A stretch of DNA of 64,000 bases from Galerina marginata (taxonomy: Eukaryota; Basidiomycota; Agaricomycetes; Agaricales; Galerinaceae). The translations under genes and the position numbers were made by a program. Within the stretch, counting starts at the first letter, position 1. The number at the start of each line of letters is the position of its first letter. Below the pieces are notes generated by a model, which saw nothing but the letters and a program-made list of their open reading frames with translations, did not search any database and was not told the DNA's origin. Shown here in pieces: positions 34,206 to 44,988 of the stretch. Location of the stretch: NCBI GenBank assembly GCA_023014335.1, contig JAECYW010000018.1, positions 434,001 to 498,000 of the forward strand. Reading direction: 5' to 3'.

Positions 34206-34285
34206 CTTTGACCAGCATGTCATGGTATCCCTCCAGTGAGGGGTACACTATCGACCTATCCGGGTGGACTGACATGCTGGTAAAG
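34206..34285 (+). other. Compact two-hairpin fold, possibly a structured RNA
   Basis: CTTTgACCAGCATGTCA pairs with TGACATGCTGGTAAAG (16 bp with one bulged G). Inside, GTATCCCTC pairs with GAGGGGTAC around a CAGT loop, including a G-U-type pair. A third, weak hairpin ACC..GGGT follows. I recognise no known ribozyme core. Could be an accidental or transposon-derived palindrome. Confidence 0.4.
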
Positions 34286-34365
34286 AAGAAAGAAAGAAGT
34301 GATGAGCTGGCAGTTTATAACTATGTGACATATGTTACAAGTCACACAGATTTATCTAATCCAAT

Positions 34366-34432
34366 AAGATAAGATAAGATAAGATAAGATAAGATAAGAC
34401 AAGATAAGACAAGATAAGACAAGATAAAAAGA
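34366..34432 (+). repeat. (GATAA)n microsatellite
   Basis: About 13 units of AGATA/AGACA pentamers. Confidence 0.9.
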
Positions 34433-34848
34433 TAACCCTAGTGTATTATATATTGGATCTTTCATACTTATGAATAATTGTATTGAATGTGGCCAAAGAC
34501 AGAACTGCTTATATAAATTCCTATTTGGATATTATTTCTGTTAGCACAAGATCATGTTTAATAGGGTAGTTCTTGAAACCTTTTCAAAGCTGGTTTTATA
34601 AATAATAGTACATTTAAAAGGCCTGAATTTTACAATTTTTTTGATATTATTTTTGTCAGAATTGATCCAACAACAATTGAAAAAGACCAAAGGCAATATT
34701 TAGTGTGGCTCTGCAGAGTATCCTGTGGCTGTGCAAAATACCCATAAAAAGGCCTGAATTTTACAATTTTTTTGATATAAGTTTTGCAAGAATTGACCAA
34801 GTACTGATATTTTAAATGTAAAATTAGAGATTTTATATTTTCTGTTGT

Positions 34849-35165
34849 GGCTGTGCTAACCCTAAGAGGACCGACGCGTCGGTCCTCTTAGGGTTAGAAT
34901 CAAAAACACACCTAAAATTTTAAACTTCAGAAATGGATTTTAAATATAAATCTGAGGTTTCCTAGTGATAACAAGCCAACTGGACTGTACTCATAGGGTT
35001 AGCACAGCCACAACAAAAATGATTTGTCTTGGTATCAATATTAAACCTCAGATTTATATTTAAAATCCATTTCTGAAGTTTAAAATTTTAGGTGTGTTTT
35101 TGATTCTAACCCTAAGAGGACAGACCAGTCTGTCCTCTTAGGGTTAGCACAGCCACAACACAAAA
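34849..35165. mobile_element. Foldback MITE with telomere-like palindromic ends
   Basis: Inverted arms begin TGTTGTGGCTGTGC and continue into a 42-bp palindrome, CTAACCCTAAGAGGAC meeting its own complement. The left palindrome 34855-34896 is perfect with centre CGACGCGTCG; the right, 35106-35147, has one central mismatch. Beyond them the arms share AATCAAAAACACACCTAAAA and more, up to about 110 bp. No coding. Confidence 0.75.
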
Positions 35166-35814
35166 AAAAATTGTTTGGCTTGTTATCAATATTCAACCTC
35201 AGACTTCTATTTAAAAGGCATTTTCAATGCTTAAAGTTTTTGATGTGTTCATTTTTAGCATGTCAATTCTCCTGAGTTTGATTTCAAACCAACGGTAAAC
35301 AGAAGTATTACATTGAAGGATATAGAAAGTACTAGGAGAAGTTGAACAAGACTTACAACGAGTATTATTTATTACTGGAATGCAGTGGAAGTGATCTAGA
35401 AGTATATAAATAGATATACAACTGACATGAACCATGTTTGGTGACTGTTTAGTCATATAAGCTATATATAAACCATAGCAACCAGAGCAAGAGCCTGTAA
35501 AGGACTGCAAAGTAAAAGAAGTGATATTTAATCACGTTACTGACAAAACCTAACCTTAGTTTAGGTGTCCAGGAACAAAAGCTAAAAATAGACCATAGCA
35601 ACGGACATCAGACAACCATTCCCATGGTCAATAATGATTTTGACACTATTAGAAAAGTTTGTAGACTTTTAATTCAGGGTCGCTCACAAAAAATGAAGCA
35701 GTGGGAGAATTTCCAACCATCGCGTTAGGAATCATTTCCTTCTGCTATCGAGTGTAGAAAACGAGTTCTTTTACTACGTAAGAACTCGTAAAAAATATCT
35801 GGAAATTATTTGAG

Positions 35815-37037
35815 ATTGAAAATCAAGAATTTTAAGGACTCACTGAGGTCTGAGAGTCTAACCAAAGACTTGGACATCTTTTGTGATTTTAAATGGAGGA
35901 AATTGTGGAATTTAGCAATTTACAGACTCTGAAGATTCTAACCAAATATTTGGGTGATTTTCGCGATTTTAAATAGAAGAAACCGTGGATTTCAACAATT
36001 TACAGACTCTGGAGATTCTGACCAAATATTTGGGCAATTTTTGTGGTTTTAAATTGAAGAAATCATGGATTCAGACAATTTGTTCACACTGGAGATTCTA
36101 ACCAAGGGCTTTTGCAATTTTTACAATTTTAAATTAGAGAAATTGTGGATTTTAACGATTTACAGACTCTGGAGATTCTAACCAAATATTTGGGCAATTT
36201 TTGCGATTTTAAATTGAAGAAATTGTGGATTCAGACAATTTCCTCACTCTGGAGATTCTAACCAAACATTTCTGCAAATTTTACAATCCCTTCACCTTGA
36301 AATCGTAAGAATCGCCCAAATATTTGGTTGGAATCTCCAGCATGAACAAATCGTCTGAATCCATGATCTCTTCAATTTAAAATCGCGAAAATCGCCCAAA
36401 TATTCAGTTAGAATCTCCAGAGTGAGGAAATTGTCTGAATCCACAATTTCTTCAATTTAAAATTGCAAAAATTGCCCAAATATTTGGTTAGAATCTCCAG
36501 AGTCTGTAAATTGTTAAAATCCACAATTTCTCCAATTTAAAATTGTAAAAATCGCAAAAGCCCTAGGGTAGAATCTTCAGTGTGAACAAATTGTCTGAAT
36601 CCATGATTTCTTCAATTTAAAACCACAAAAATTGCCCAAATATTTGGTTGGAATCTTCAGAGTCTGTAAATCGTTAAAATCCACGATTTTTCCAATTTAA
36701 AATTGTAAAAATCACAAAAGCCCTCGGTTAGAATCTCCAGAGTGAGGAAATCGTCTGAATCCTCAATTTATTCAATTTAAAATCACGAAAATTGCCCAAA
36801 TATTCGGTCGGAATCTCCAGAGTCTGTAAATTGTTGAAATCCACGGTTTCTTCCATTTAAAATCGCGAAAATCACCCAAATATTTGGTTAGAATCTTCAG
36901 AGTCTGTAAATCGCTAAATTCCACAATTTCCTCTATTTAAAATCACAAAAGATGTCCAAGTCTTTGGTTAGACTCTCAGACCTCAGTGAGTCCTTAAAAT
37001 TCTTGATTTTCAATCTCAAATAATTTCCAGATATTTT
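35815..37037. repeat. Inverted arrays of an 80-bp repeat
   Basis: Units contain ACAGACTCTGGAGATTCTAA, CCAAATATTTGGGCAATTTT and TTTTAAATTGAAGAAATTGT. About five units run one way to about 36285 and about nine run the other way after it, so the whole can fold back on itself. It forms the inner part of the TA-target element. Confidence 0.75.
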
Positions 37038-37429
37038 TTGAATACTCAACTGTCAGATAATTTCCAAATATTCAGCTGGAAAATATGTTGTCTGGATACA
37101 CTCATACCTTCCATATTTCTCAAATATTCAGCCAATAAATATGTGACACTACTGAACTATCCACTTGCATATTTTTCATATATTTTTTGAATAGTCTACC
37201 CAGAATTATTTAAAAGATATAGACAGCAAAATATTTCTTGCATATTTCAACCAAAATTATGCAGGAGATACACGGGCAAAAAGTTCAGAATATATCTCAC
37301 ATAATCCTTAAATAATTCTGCCTTAAATAATGCTTAAATATTGGGTGACACATTACATGGCTCAAAGTAGGAATAATGATTGCATAATTGTTACATAATT
37401 TGTCACAAATTATTTAACTGTGCACCCAG

Positions 37430-37536
37430 TGACTGGATTCCACCACTGGAGTTTGCTTTGGCATTCCACAGGATTCCAGTGGAATTCAGCTATTCCTCTT
37501 GGAATAGGTGGGAGAATAGAAAGTACTGCATTGTTC
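37430..37536. repeat. ATTCCACTGGA-word element, one end only
   Basis: Carries GGATTCCACCACTGGAG and GGAATAGGTGGGAGAATAG, ending AAAGTACTG like the end of the elements at 38366 and 49009. The other end is missing. Confidence 0.6.
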
Positions 37537-37812
37537 TTGTCTTATACTCTATCCTTGCAATCATCAGCTATGCCTGGTCGCAGAATATTTCATGGACATT
37601 GTTTCCAGTTTCTCAACAACGAAAGAAAGGTTATGCAGCAGCGCTTGCAGTGGGTTCTAAAGACAAATTCTTGAAGGATGTGGTCTAGAGATTCTTCAAG
37701 CGCTTTCCTCCTAAGCTCAGCCTTGAGGAAGAACAAACTGAAGCTCATCTCGAATCCATTGATGACTCAAAGCCAGACCCAGAGCCTAGTAGCATGTGTT
37801 GAGGTCAGACTC
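37537..37812 (+). pseudogene. Fragment of an unidentified basidiomycete protein
   Basis: About 90 codons with a stop and a frame change. The readable part (DKFLKDVV*RFFKRFPPKL, then DDSKPDPEP) resembles a short conserved motif I know from transposon-associated agaric proteins. A stop lies where Gln or Arg is likely. Function unknown. Confidence 0.45.
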
Positions 37813-37829
37813 GAGGACAGACAAGGTGG

Positions 37830-38040
37830 CAGTCAAAGGTGAAAATTGTCAGTACGTGACTAGGTGACAAAGTAACAAATATGTAGCTACACGTGACTAA
37901 AGTAAGTACGAGGTTGACTATCTCAACAGTATGTTGCAAAAAAATTATCTGGCCACTGTCAAGGAGTTCAACAAGCGGAAGGCTCTCATCAAATTTTGAA
38001 CAAGTGTAAGTTAGTTCAATCTTGATTTCCATGCAGGCCG
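37830..38040 (-). pseudogene. Possible exon of the large minus-strand hypothetical gene
   Basis: Open stretch EIKIELTYTCSKFDESLPLV with ELLDSGQIIFLQ, in the same orientation as the fragments at 39568-45760 and in a plausible order after them. Unsupported by any known domain. Confidence 0.35.
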
Positions 38041-38116
38041 CGACACGTCATTTTGCATCACAAGATTTTCAAACTTTCTTCATGTGCGTTTCACTTGGCT
38101 GACTCTCTTCTGAACT

Positions 38117-38364
38117 TGGTCAGAGGCCATTGCTGTGCATGGAAAAACAAGTTCTTACTTTCAAGGTAAGTCATAAATAAAGGTTAAATAAATAAATAAT
38201 GCATAGTCTGCTCAAATCTGAACTGATTGGGATGATCTTATACTCAAAAAAAGCAGAAAAATGAGGCAATTCTGGTAGACCTAACATCAACTGATCATGT
38301 GACCAGGAAGGCCCTGATTTTTACAAATTTTTTGACACCAAAATCATAAAATTTGGCCCAGTAA
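38117..38364 (+). repeat. Family-1 Helitron-like element, 3' truncated
   Basis: Starts CTTGGTCAGAGGCCATTGC after a host A and follows the family-1 consensus to about TTGGCCCAGTAATG, where the ATTCCACTGGA-word element begins. The rest of the element is not found on the far side, so sequence was lost. Confidence 0.7.
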
Positions 38365-38365
38365 T

Positions 38366-39567
38366 GCAGTACTTTCTATTCCTCCACCTATTCCGAGAGG
38401 AATAGCCGAATTCCACTGGAATCCTGTGGAATGGCTGTGGAATCCACTGGAATGGTTGTAGATTCCTGTGGAATGCCAAAGCCAACTTCAGTGGAATTCC
38501 ATTTTGGCATTCCACTGAGTGGAATCCAGTGGAATCCAGGGGTGGAATCCAGTGGTGGAATGACTTAGGACATCTGACTTGTACTTGAACAAGTCCAGGA
38601 ATAAAATAACATGCATATGCATGAATTGAACCCAAGACCTGTCCATAGCCATAGTCACAGACACTTTAACCACTTCACTATTGGTCCTTTGAAAAATCCA
38701 AAACTAATTACTATATATACTCTATGGCCTATTAAATATATATATTTCACATGATCTGTAGGTGGGAAATTCAGGATCAATAGGGTATCATCGGATTCAG
38801 AATATTCAGAAGATTCCAAATATAAATACACCATAATTTTTGCAGGGTCCTATTGCTATATTTAGGCTGATTTACATACCGTGGGAACTTTTTGCCAAAA
38901 ATAGTAACCATGCAGCCTGATCTAAAAATCATATATCAGTTGAAATCATGTGACTAGCTGCTTCTGATGATGAGAAAAACCCAAAAAAAAACGAAAAAAC
39001 ACGAGTCTTTGAAAAAAAATTTTCCCAATATAGATTGCCTGTTTAGGAAGGTGTCCAAATAACAGTTTTTGATGTGTTACAATGTTTGGTTTTGTTTATA
39101 AAGTGTATAAATAGCCTATATTCTTGTTTTATTTGTATTTCTTTTTTCTAAAAAACAACAAGAGGAATGGTTGTATATTAGGTAATACTTATTAAGTAAA
39201 TTGAATATTTTTACTGTGAGAATTTTTTTAAGACTCAGACTTATCAGTATTGTACACAAATAGTTCCAAATATATTAGATAAGCACTGAAAATTAAATAT
39301 TTACATGTTATTTGGCTGGTGGATTCCACTCCTCTCCATTCCAGTGGCCTGTTCCTCTTCCAAAAGAGGAATTTGATCTCATTCCACAGGAATAGGGTGC
39401 CACAGGAATGACAATTTGGCAGGGCTCTCTGCCATAATAGCATTCCTCAGCATTCCACAGGAATGAGTGGATTCCACTGGATTCCACCAGGAATGCGGGG
39501 GGGAGTGATAAGTGCTCCAGCATTCCACTGGATTCTACCAGGAATGTGGGGGGGAAGTGATAAGTGC
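38366..39567. mobile_element. ATTCCACTGGA-word TIR element, copy 1
   Basis: Inverted relative to the copy at 47859-49009 and very similar along its length. Ends AGTACTTTCTATTCCTCCACC and, at the other side, GAGCACTTATCACT in inverse. Both ends are full of ATTCCACTGGA words. It shares its AT-rich core, including a tRNA-like module (38624-38693, minus), with the TCCATATGGACTCC-word elements. No duplication is visible because one flank is rearranged. Confidence 0.75.
38624..38693 (-). other. tRNA-like Pol III promoter module
   Basis: Inverse of the module at 48691-48760: A-box-like AGTGAAGTGGTTAAAG and B-box GGGTTCAATTC. Confidence 0.5.
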
Positions 39568-41230
39568 TCATTATGAGGGCGGGATTGTCTTGCTCATCAA
39601 TCTCAGAGAAATCTGCAACAACGACTTAGATAGGCAGAAAGAGAAAAAAAAGATCAAACAGACCAGAAATGGAGCCTGGTGACGACAACCTGCTTGTGGC
39701 ACATTGTGTTCTGGAGGTCCATGGCAGGCATGTCATTGAGGTCTTGATACTGCAATTTTGCCAGACAAGATTTTTTCGGATCCGCAATATGAAGAGGAAG
39801 ACCGTCAATGTAACTATCAGTAACAAGTTTCATCAACTCCTAAAATTTTTCATTGTGGATTTTATGCTGAACAACAAATGTTAATGATTGCTGAAAGTCA
39901 CAGACACTTCAACATGTACATGGAATTCTGGCTTGAACTCATGAGGATTGCTGTCAATATCATAAACTGTGAAAGACTTGTCACAGAGAATGTGTTCAGT
40001 CTTTTCCTGCCCAAGAGAATGCTTCTCATCCTTGGTCTGTAAAGCACGTTAGCCTGAACAATACATAAATAAAGTGAAACACACATATTCGTTCAATATG
40101 GCCAGTTCGAACATTGAGAGAAAATCATCAATGTTAATTGGATTATCCCAGGAGCTACCAGGAAGTATGTTGGGAAAACCAGATTAGGGCTGTTTTCCAG
40201 GATCCTTCTTGCCGACATCCAAAGTGCTGGGGGTTTTGGAACCTTTTTTTGTTTTATCTGATTTAGTATTCGCTTGAGGTTCCTTCTTGTTTATGCTTGA
40301 TTTACCCTTGCTGTCAGCAGGCCTCTTGTTCTTGGATTTGGAGCCGCCTTTGCCTTTCTTCTCTTTTAAGGAATCAAGGCTTCCACCACTATTGCCCAAG
40401 GTCTTGCTGATGGTCTTCTTGTCTCTGCCATACAATGACCCGTCTGACAACAATGACGAAGATTCTGACAATGATCAACTTTAGCAGAAAACAAAAGCAA
40501 AAATATAACTCTGCGCCTCACCTCCATCATTGATATCATTGTTGTGTGGTTCTTCAGCTTCAGTGGAAAGACCGTCCATTATAACATTGTCTTCACTTGA
40601 AGAATTTGTTGCATTTGATAGACTTGGAGGGGAGAAAAGATGAGATGGATCAACAGTACCAGAGTGATAGGTGATGTTAGATCTGATTGAAAAGCCAAAC
40701 TTTCCTGGCCTTGCCTGTTTTGCACAGGGCTTGGACAAGAGTCACTGGCTGGCACCAATGGACGCAACGGGCTTGATGGCTGTGACGGCAGTGACGGCAG
40801 ACACTCTTTTGATATTCCAGTTAGATCTATTGGGGCAGGCATAGAGGGCGATTCGGGACGCTCATTGTTGACCATGGTGATATCATGCAGTGTGCAGTCA
40901 GCAAACTTGGACGGCAATGGCATGGCTGGCCTTGAGAGAGGTTCTTTGTTTTCAACCATGTTGTTGTGAAATGAATTAACCCCTGTTGACACCGAAAGCT
41001 GACTGGGGACTGTGTGAGGGGTTTCAGATAACAAGAGAGCTGGCATTGTTTGCACAGAGGGCATAGCCCTGCCCCAAGAAAGGGTAGCCGAGGCACCTTG
41101 TGTTCCCTCCTGCAACGTATTCGTCACCGACAATGTACGGTCAGCAGAATTGGACGTCAATGTTGGAGGTGACACAAAAGGGCTTGATGGACATTTTTTG
41201 TTCTCTATCCCGTCGCCAAGAGATGGATAG

Positions 41231-41616
41231 TTACAAGTTCTTACGTAGTAAAAGAACTTGTTTTCTACACTTGATAGCAGAAGAAAATGGTTCCTAACAA
41301 AACCAATGGAAATTCTCCCACTGCTATAGTGACCCTGCATGGTTTCTGTATCTCAGCCATTACTGAGCCAATTTTTATGATTTTGGTATCAAAAAAATCG
41401 CAAAAATCAGGGCCTTCCTGGTCATGTGACCAGGCCGTTTTAGGCTTGTTAGATCTGCCTCATTTTTCTGCTTTTTTGAGTATAAGATCCTCCCAATCAG
41501 TTTAGATTTGAGCAGACTATGCATTATTTACTTATTTAACATATATTTATGTTGTAACACGCACCTACAAAGTAAAAACTTGTTTTTGCCATGCGCAGCA
41601 ATGGCCTCTGACCAAG
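41231..41616 (-). mobile_element. Family-1 Helitron-like element, 386 bp
   Basis: Full length, CTTGGTCAGAGGCC to hairpin plus AA; host A before the 5' end, C after the 3' end. Excision joins two halves of the Ser/Pro-rich exon in frame. Confidence 0.85.
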
Positions 41617-42249
41617 TTGGAGATTGTGAGAGGTGCATTGGATGACGAAAGAGAGGGCTGTTGTTTGCACACAGGGCATAGACCCGCTGACATCTGTATC
41701 CTGAGAAAGGATGGTCAAGGTCCCTTGAGCTGCCTCATGCGATCTATTGCTCACTGACAGTGTACAGTCAGTGGAATTGGATGTCAAGAGTCAGAAGTGA
41801 CACCAAAGGTCTTGATGGACATTCTTTGTTCTCTATGCCATTGCTGAAAGATGGGCTGTCTTGCATTGACATCAAAAGCTGACTGTTGGGGTTTGTGAGA
41901 GGCATTTCAGATAGTGAGAGAGATGACATTGTTTTCACAGAAGGCGTAGGCCCGTCGACCTGTGTTGGGGCAGGTTGAGATACCTTGTATTCCCAATTGC
42001 CTGTCAAGATGCAAGGTAGGCTGTGACACTATGGGAGAAGGAGAAGGCTGGGCAATTACTGTGACAAAAAATCAATGAATAAAGTTAAAAAAACAGTCTG
42101 CTATTTCCTCACCTGGAGGCATGCAAAACATATGATGATCACAATGGTTGTTAGAGGCTGCCTCAATAGCAGGCCAAGGCAAATTCGACAGAAGTTGGCT
42201 TAAAGCTTCGTGAGGTGTGATGGTCGCATCTGCGAGGGATATAAGGGAA

Positions 42250-42839
42250 CTTGTGGGTGTGGGCCATTGCTTCGCATGGCATGTATAAGTCCTTTTTTTT
42301 TTTAATTTCAAAAGTTAATGGCACAACCAGATGCCTTGGAGACCGAAAAAATATCCTAAATAATAGTAGAAAGTGGCCAGAGATCATAGCAAAAAGAACC
42401 AAGACAATAGCTGCATTAGTGATGGAAAAAGGAAGAAAGAAGTTTCAAAGTTCAACTTTTAGATAAGGTGGGAGAAAGCTACCCAATTTGGCAATTACCA
42501 TTCTGGGAAAAAAAAACAAAGTTGTGGGAAATGATTTGAGGACCCTGAATCTGTTGAAATCATGTGATTAGCTGTCTTTCTTATTGAGAAAAATGCAAAA
42601 AACTTGAAAAAAGCTGGCGCTTTTATGATTTTTGGACTTAAAAGGTCAATATCTCAGGAATGGCAATAGCTAGTCACATGATTTTTTTAGATTTCTGGTC
42701 AAGAGACCTAAATCAATTATTTGGTCAAAAATTTCCTTCCACGGTGTTGAATGATCAATCAATGAATCAATCAATCAAATTTTCAACTAAGTTCTGGGTT
42801 TATAAAGAATGAGTCTTTGATAAATCAAAGGACTCATAA
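42250..42839 (+). mobile_element. Family-2 Helitron-like element, 590 bp
   Basis: CTTGTGGGTGTGGGCCATTGC, GCATGGC, word ATAAGTCC; 3' hairpin ATGAGTCTTTGAT / TCAAAGGACTCAT plus AA. Contains short (AATC)n runs. A^T insertion site. Excision alone does not restore the reading frame of the host gene, so a small indel must also exist there. Confidence 0.8.
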
Positions 42840-43244
42840 TGCCAGATGGATCTTTGATTTTGACCACAAGAGGTGTCTTATATGGAGATAAACTGGCGAA
42901 GGCCTCGAGAATGAGACGGTGATTGAACGATCTTTTTGTTATGCGAAATTAGAAGAGAAGATAGAAAGGACTCAGCAGAAGTGCTAAAAGTAGAGGTGTG
43001 CCAAGTTGGTGGATGGTTGTCGCACCAGCATCTCCACCAGTGTGACATATCTCTCGCAAATAGTGATTCCCCTCATCCGGATCTTTGATGAAATGATTCA
43101 TGGAGGCTTTCGTCTTTAAAGATACTGGGGAATGTAAGTATTGAAAATCAACAAGACCTTGGTCTATAATGCACTGGAGATGGTCATTCAAAAGATTAGG
43201 GGTAGTCAGGCAGCAACCCTGTTGGGAACTCAACCATCTTCAGG

Positions 43245-43833
43245 TTATGAGTCCTTTGATTTATCAAAGACTCATTCTTTATAAACCCAGAACTTAGTTG
43301 AGAATTTGATTGATTGATTGATTGATTGATCATTCAACACCAGCGGAAAAAAATTTCCCCAATGATTGATTTAGGTCTCTTGACCAGAAATCTGAAAAAA
43401 TCATGTGACTAGCTATTTTTGTTCCTGAGATATTGACCTTTTAAGTCCAAAAATCACAAAAGCACTGGCTTTTTTCGACTTTTTTCCATTTTTCTCAATA
43501 AGGAAGGCAGCTAATCACATGATTTCAACAGATTCAGGGTCCTCAAATCATTTCCCACAACTTTGTTTTTTTTCCCAGAATGGTAATTGCCAAATTGGGT
43601 AGCTTTCTCCCACCTTATCTAAAAGTTGAACTTTGAAACTTCTTTCTTCCTTTTCTCCATCACTAATGCAGCTATTGCCTTGGTTCTTTTTGCTATGATT
43701 TCTGGCCACTTTCTACTATTATTTAGGATATTTTTTCAGTCTCCAAGGCATCTGGTTGTGCCATTAACTTTTGAAATTAAAAAAAAAAAAAAACTCATAC
43801 ATGCCATGCGAAGCAATGACCCACACCCACAAG
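43245..43833 (-). mobile_element. Family-2 Helitron-like element, 589 bp
   Basis: Inverse orientation, nearly identical to 42250-42839. It sits directly against 43834-43874, which is the 3' end of another family-2 element, so it inserted into an older relative. Confidence 0.8.
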
Positions 43834-43874
43834 TTTATAAAGAATGAGTCTTTGATAAATCAAAGGACTCATAA
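43834..43874 (+). repeat. Family-2 3' end remnant
   Basis: TTTATAAAGAATGAGTCTTT and the full terminal hairpin plus AA, without a matching 5' end. Confidence 0.7.
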
Positions 43875-44079
43875 TCCGGCCATTGAGTGAAGTCTGACAT
43901 GTCATAGCTTTTCTTGGTGTCATTAGGTCAGGCTTCTGTTTTCCCCAGTCTTTCAAACTGCATTCAATGAAATTGATGACTTGTGCATTGCTGAAGTATG
44001 GTGGTTTGTTGTTCACGACATCCTAGAAAATACTTTGTGTTTGACACTATGCTCTTCCAGTCAAGCAGAGTTCGGTCTA

Positions 44080-44598
44080 TCAGCGGAGAAGCAATGCCAG
44101 CTCAACTTGGTGAAAATCGCAAAATTGGTAGTCAAACTGACTGGATAACCCATGAAAGATACACCAAACATTGCAAAACATGACCAAATAACATAAAAAT
44201 AATGTTCTAGAAGCTTACATAATCAAACTCACAGCAGGACTTTGTGCAATTGCCTTGGAATCAGTTGATGTACCAAGTTAGACCAAAATATTCTCAGGAA
44301 TGTGTCATGTGATATGTGTGCACAAACCACCTGTTAGGTAAAGAAAAATAATCACTATTTTTATTTTGTTTTAAAACCCTTAAGAAACCCTCAATATGGC
44401 TTATTTACTATGTATTTCAAACAATATTCCGCATTTGGTAAGTCACATAGAGATGTGACAATACATATGTGATACCATCTTGTAGCCCTAATTTTTCTGA
44501 TAATTACACACTTTGTTTCAAGGCAATCTGATAAAAACTAAGCGATGTATGAATTAATCTTGTTATAAGTTCTTATTGTAGTCTAATAATTAATCTTG
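44080..44598 (-). repeat. Family-1 long-form element, inverted and diverged copy
   Basis: Follows the 1-841 unit in inverse (GTCACATAGAGATGTGACAA, TTGCCTTGGAATCAGTTGAT and others), with its 3' side missing. Adjoins the same 50-base spacer seen at 842-891. Confidence 0.65.
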
Positions 44599-44988
44599 TT
44601 ACAGATTCTTACGTAGTAAAAGACCTTGTTTTCCAGCCTGCATAGCAGGCAGAAATGGTTCCTAACGCAACCATTGGAAATTCTCCCACTCATACAGTGA
44701 CCCTGCATGATTTCTGTATCTCAGCCATTACTGGGCCAATTTTTATGATCTTGGTATCAAAAAAATTGTAAAAATCAGGGCCTTCCTGGTAGGCTTGTTA
44801 GAACTGCCTCATTTTTCCTGCTTTTTTTGAGTATAAGAACATCCCAATCAGTTCAGATTTAAGCGGACTATGCATTATTTACTTATTTAACATGTATTTA
44901 TTTAATAAAAGTGTCAGTCTCTAGGCACTGCCTCACCTCCAAAGTAAGAACTTGTTTTTGCCATGCGCAGCAATGGCCTCTGACCAAG
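44599..44988 (-). mobile_element. Family-1 Helitron-like element, 390 bp
   Basis: Full length from CTTGGTCAGAGGCC to the hairpin. One hairpin arm is altered (AGATTCTTACG), so the stem is weakened. Confidence 0.8.

Larger units (their letters stand above)
32629..35791 (+). mobile_element. Family-1 Helitron-like element, 3.16-kb variant with cargo
   Basis: 5' end CTTGTTAAGAGGCCATTGC, then GCATGGCAAATACGAGTTCTTT. 3' end hairpin ACGAGTTCTT / AAGAACTCGT plus AA. Where other family-1 members have ACAAGTTC, this one has ACGAGTTC in all three places. The opposite TIR of the host element at about 37030-37045 shows the uninserted sequence; subtracting the element leaves exactly its run of six A. The cargo is a 603-bp MITE, tandem repeats, a folded-RNA-like motif, a (GATAA)n run and a palindromic MITE. 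No Rep/helicase gene. Confidence 0.85.
32343..37323. mobile_element. TA-target element with 286-bp TIRs, inserted in the Tc1-type right TIR
   Basis: TIRs 32343-32628 and 37038-37323, both 286 bp, begin AGGCAGAATTATTTAAGG. TA lies on each side (32341-32342, 37324-37325). The left Tc1-type TIR in this window preserves the empty site: GCATTATTTATTGCG at 17173-17187 has a single TA at exactly this position. With the Helitron-like insertion removed it is about 1.8 kb and consists of inverted arrays of an 80-bp repeat. No transposase. The TA target would fit a Tc1/mariner-type or similar MITE. Confidence 0.85.
17139..37367. mobile_element. Two-gene Tc1/mariner-type transposon expanded by nested insertions
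   Basis: Left TIR 17139-17229 (91 bp, begins CTTTGAGCCATGTAATGTG). The right TIR is its inverse complement but is split: inner half 32294-32342, outer half 37326-37367, with a 5-kb element between. Inside are two convergent genes: an accessory gene (17356-31089) and a Tc1-type transposase (31165-32258), whose ends are only 75 bp apart. Removing the LTR, MULE-like and TA-target insertions leaves about 2.9 kb, a normal size for this superfamily. A TA follows the right end (37368-37369). At the left end the base pair is GA, where a hAT-type terminus abuts, so the TA duplication cannot be confirmed there. Confidence 0.75.

Noticed and set aside
34206..34285. Hammerhead ribozyme
   Set aside because: No CTGANGA...GAAA core in either orientation.
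34855..35147. CCCTAA/TTAGGG motifs as telomere or subtelomere
   Set aside because: Only one or two units each, inside palindromic MITE arms; no array.
35815..37037. Regular repeats resembling a CRISPR array
   Set aside because: Units are 80 bp, diverged, in opposing orientation with no spacers, in a eukaryotic genome.
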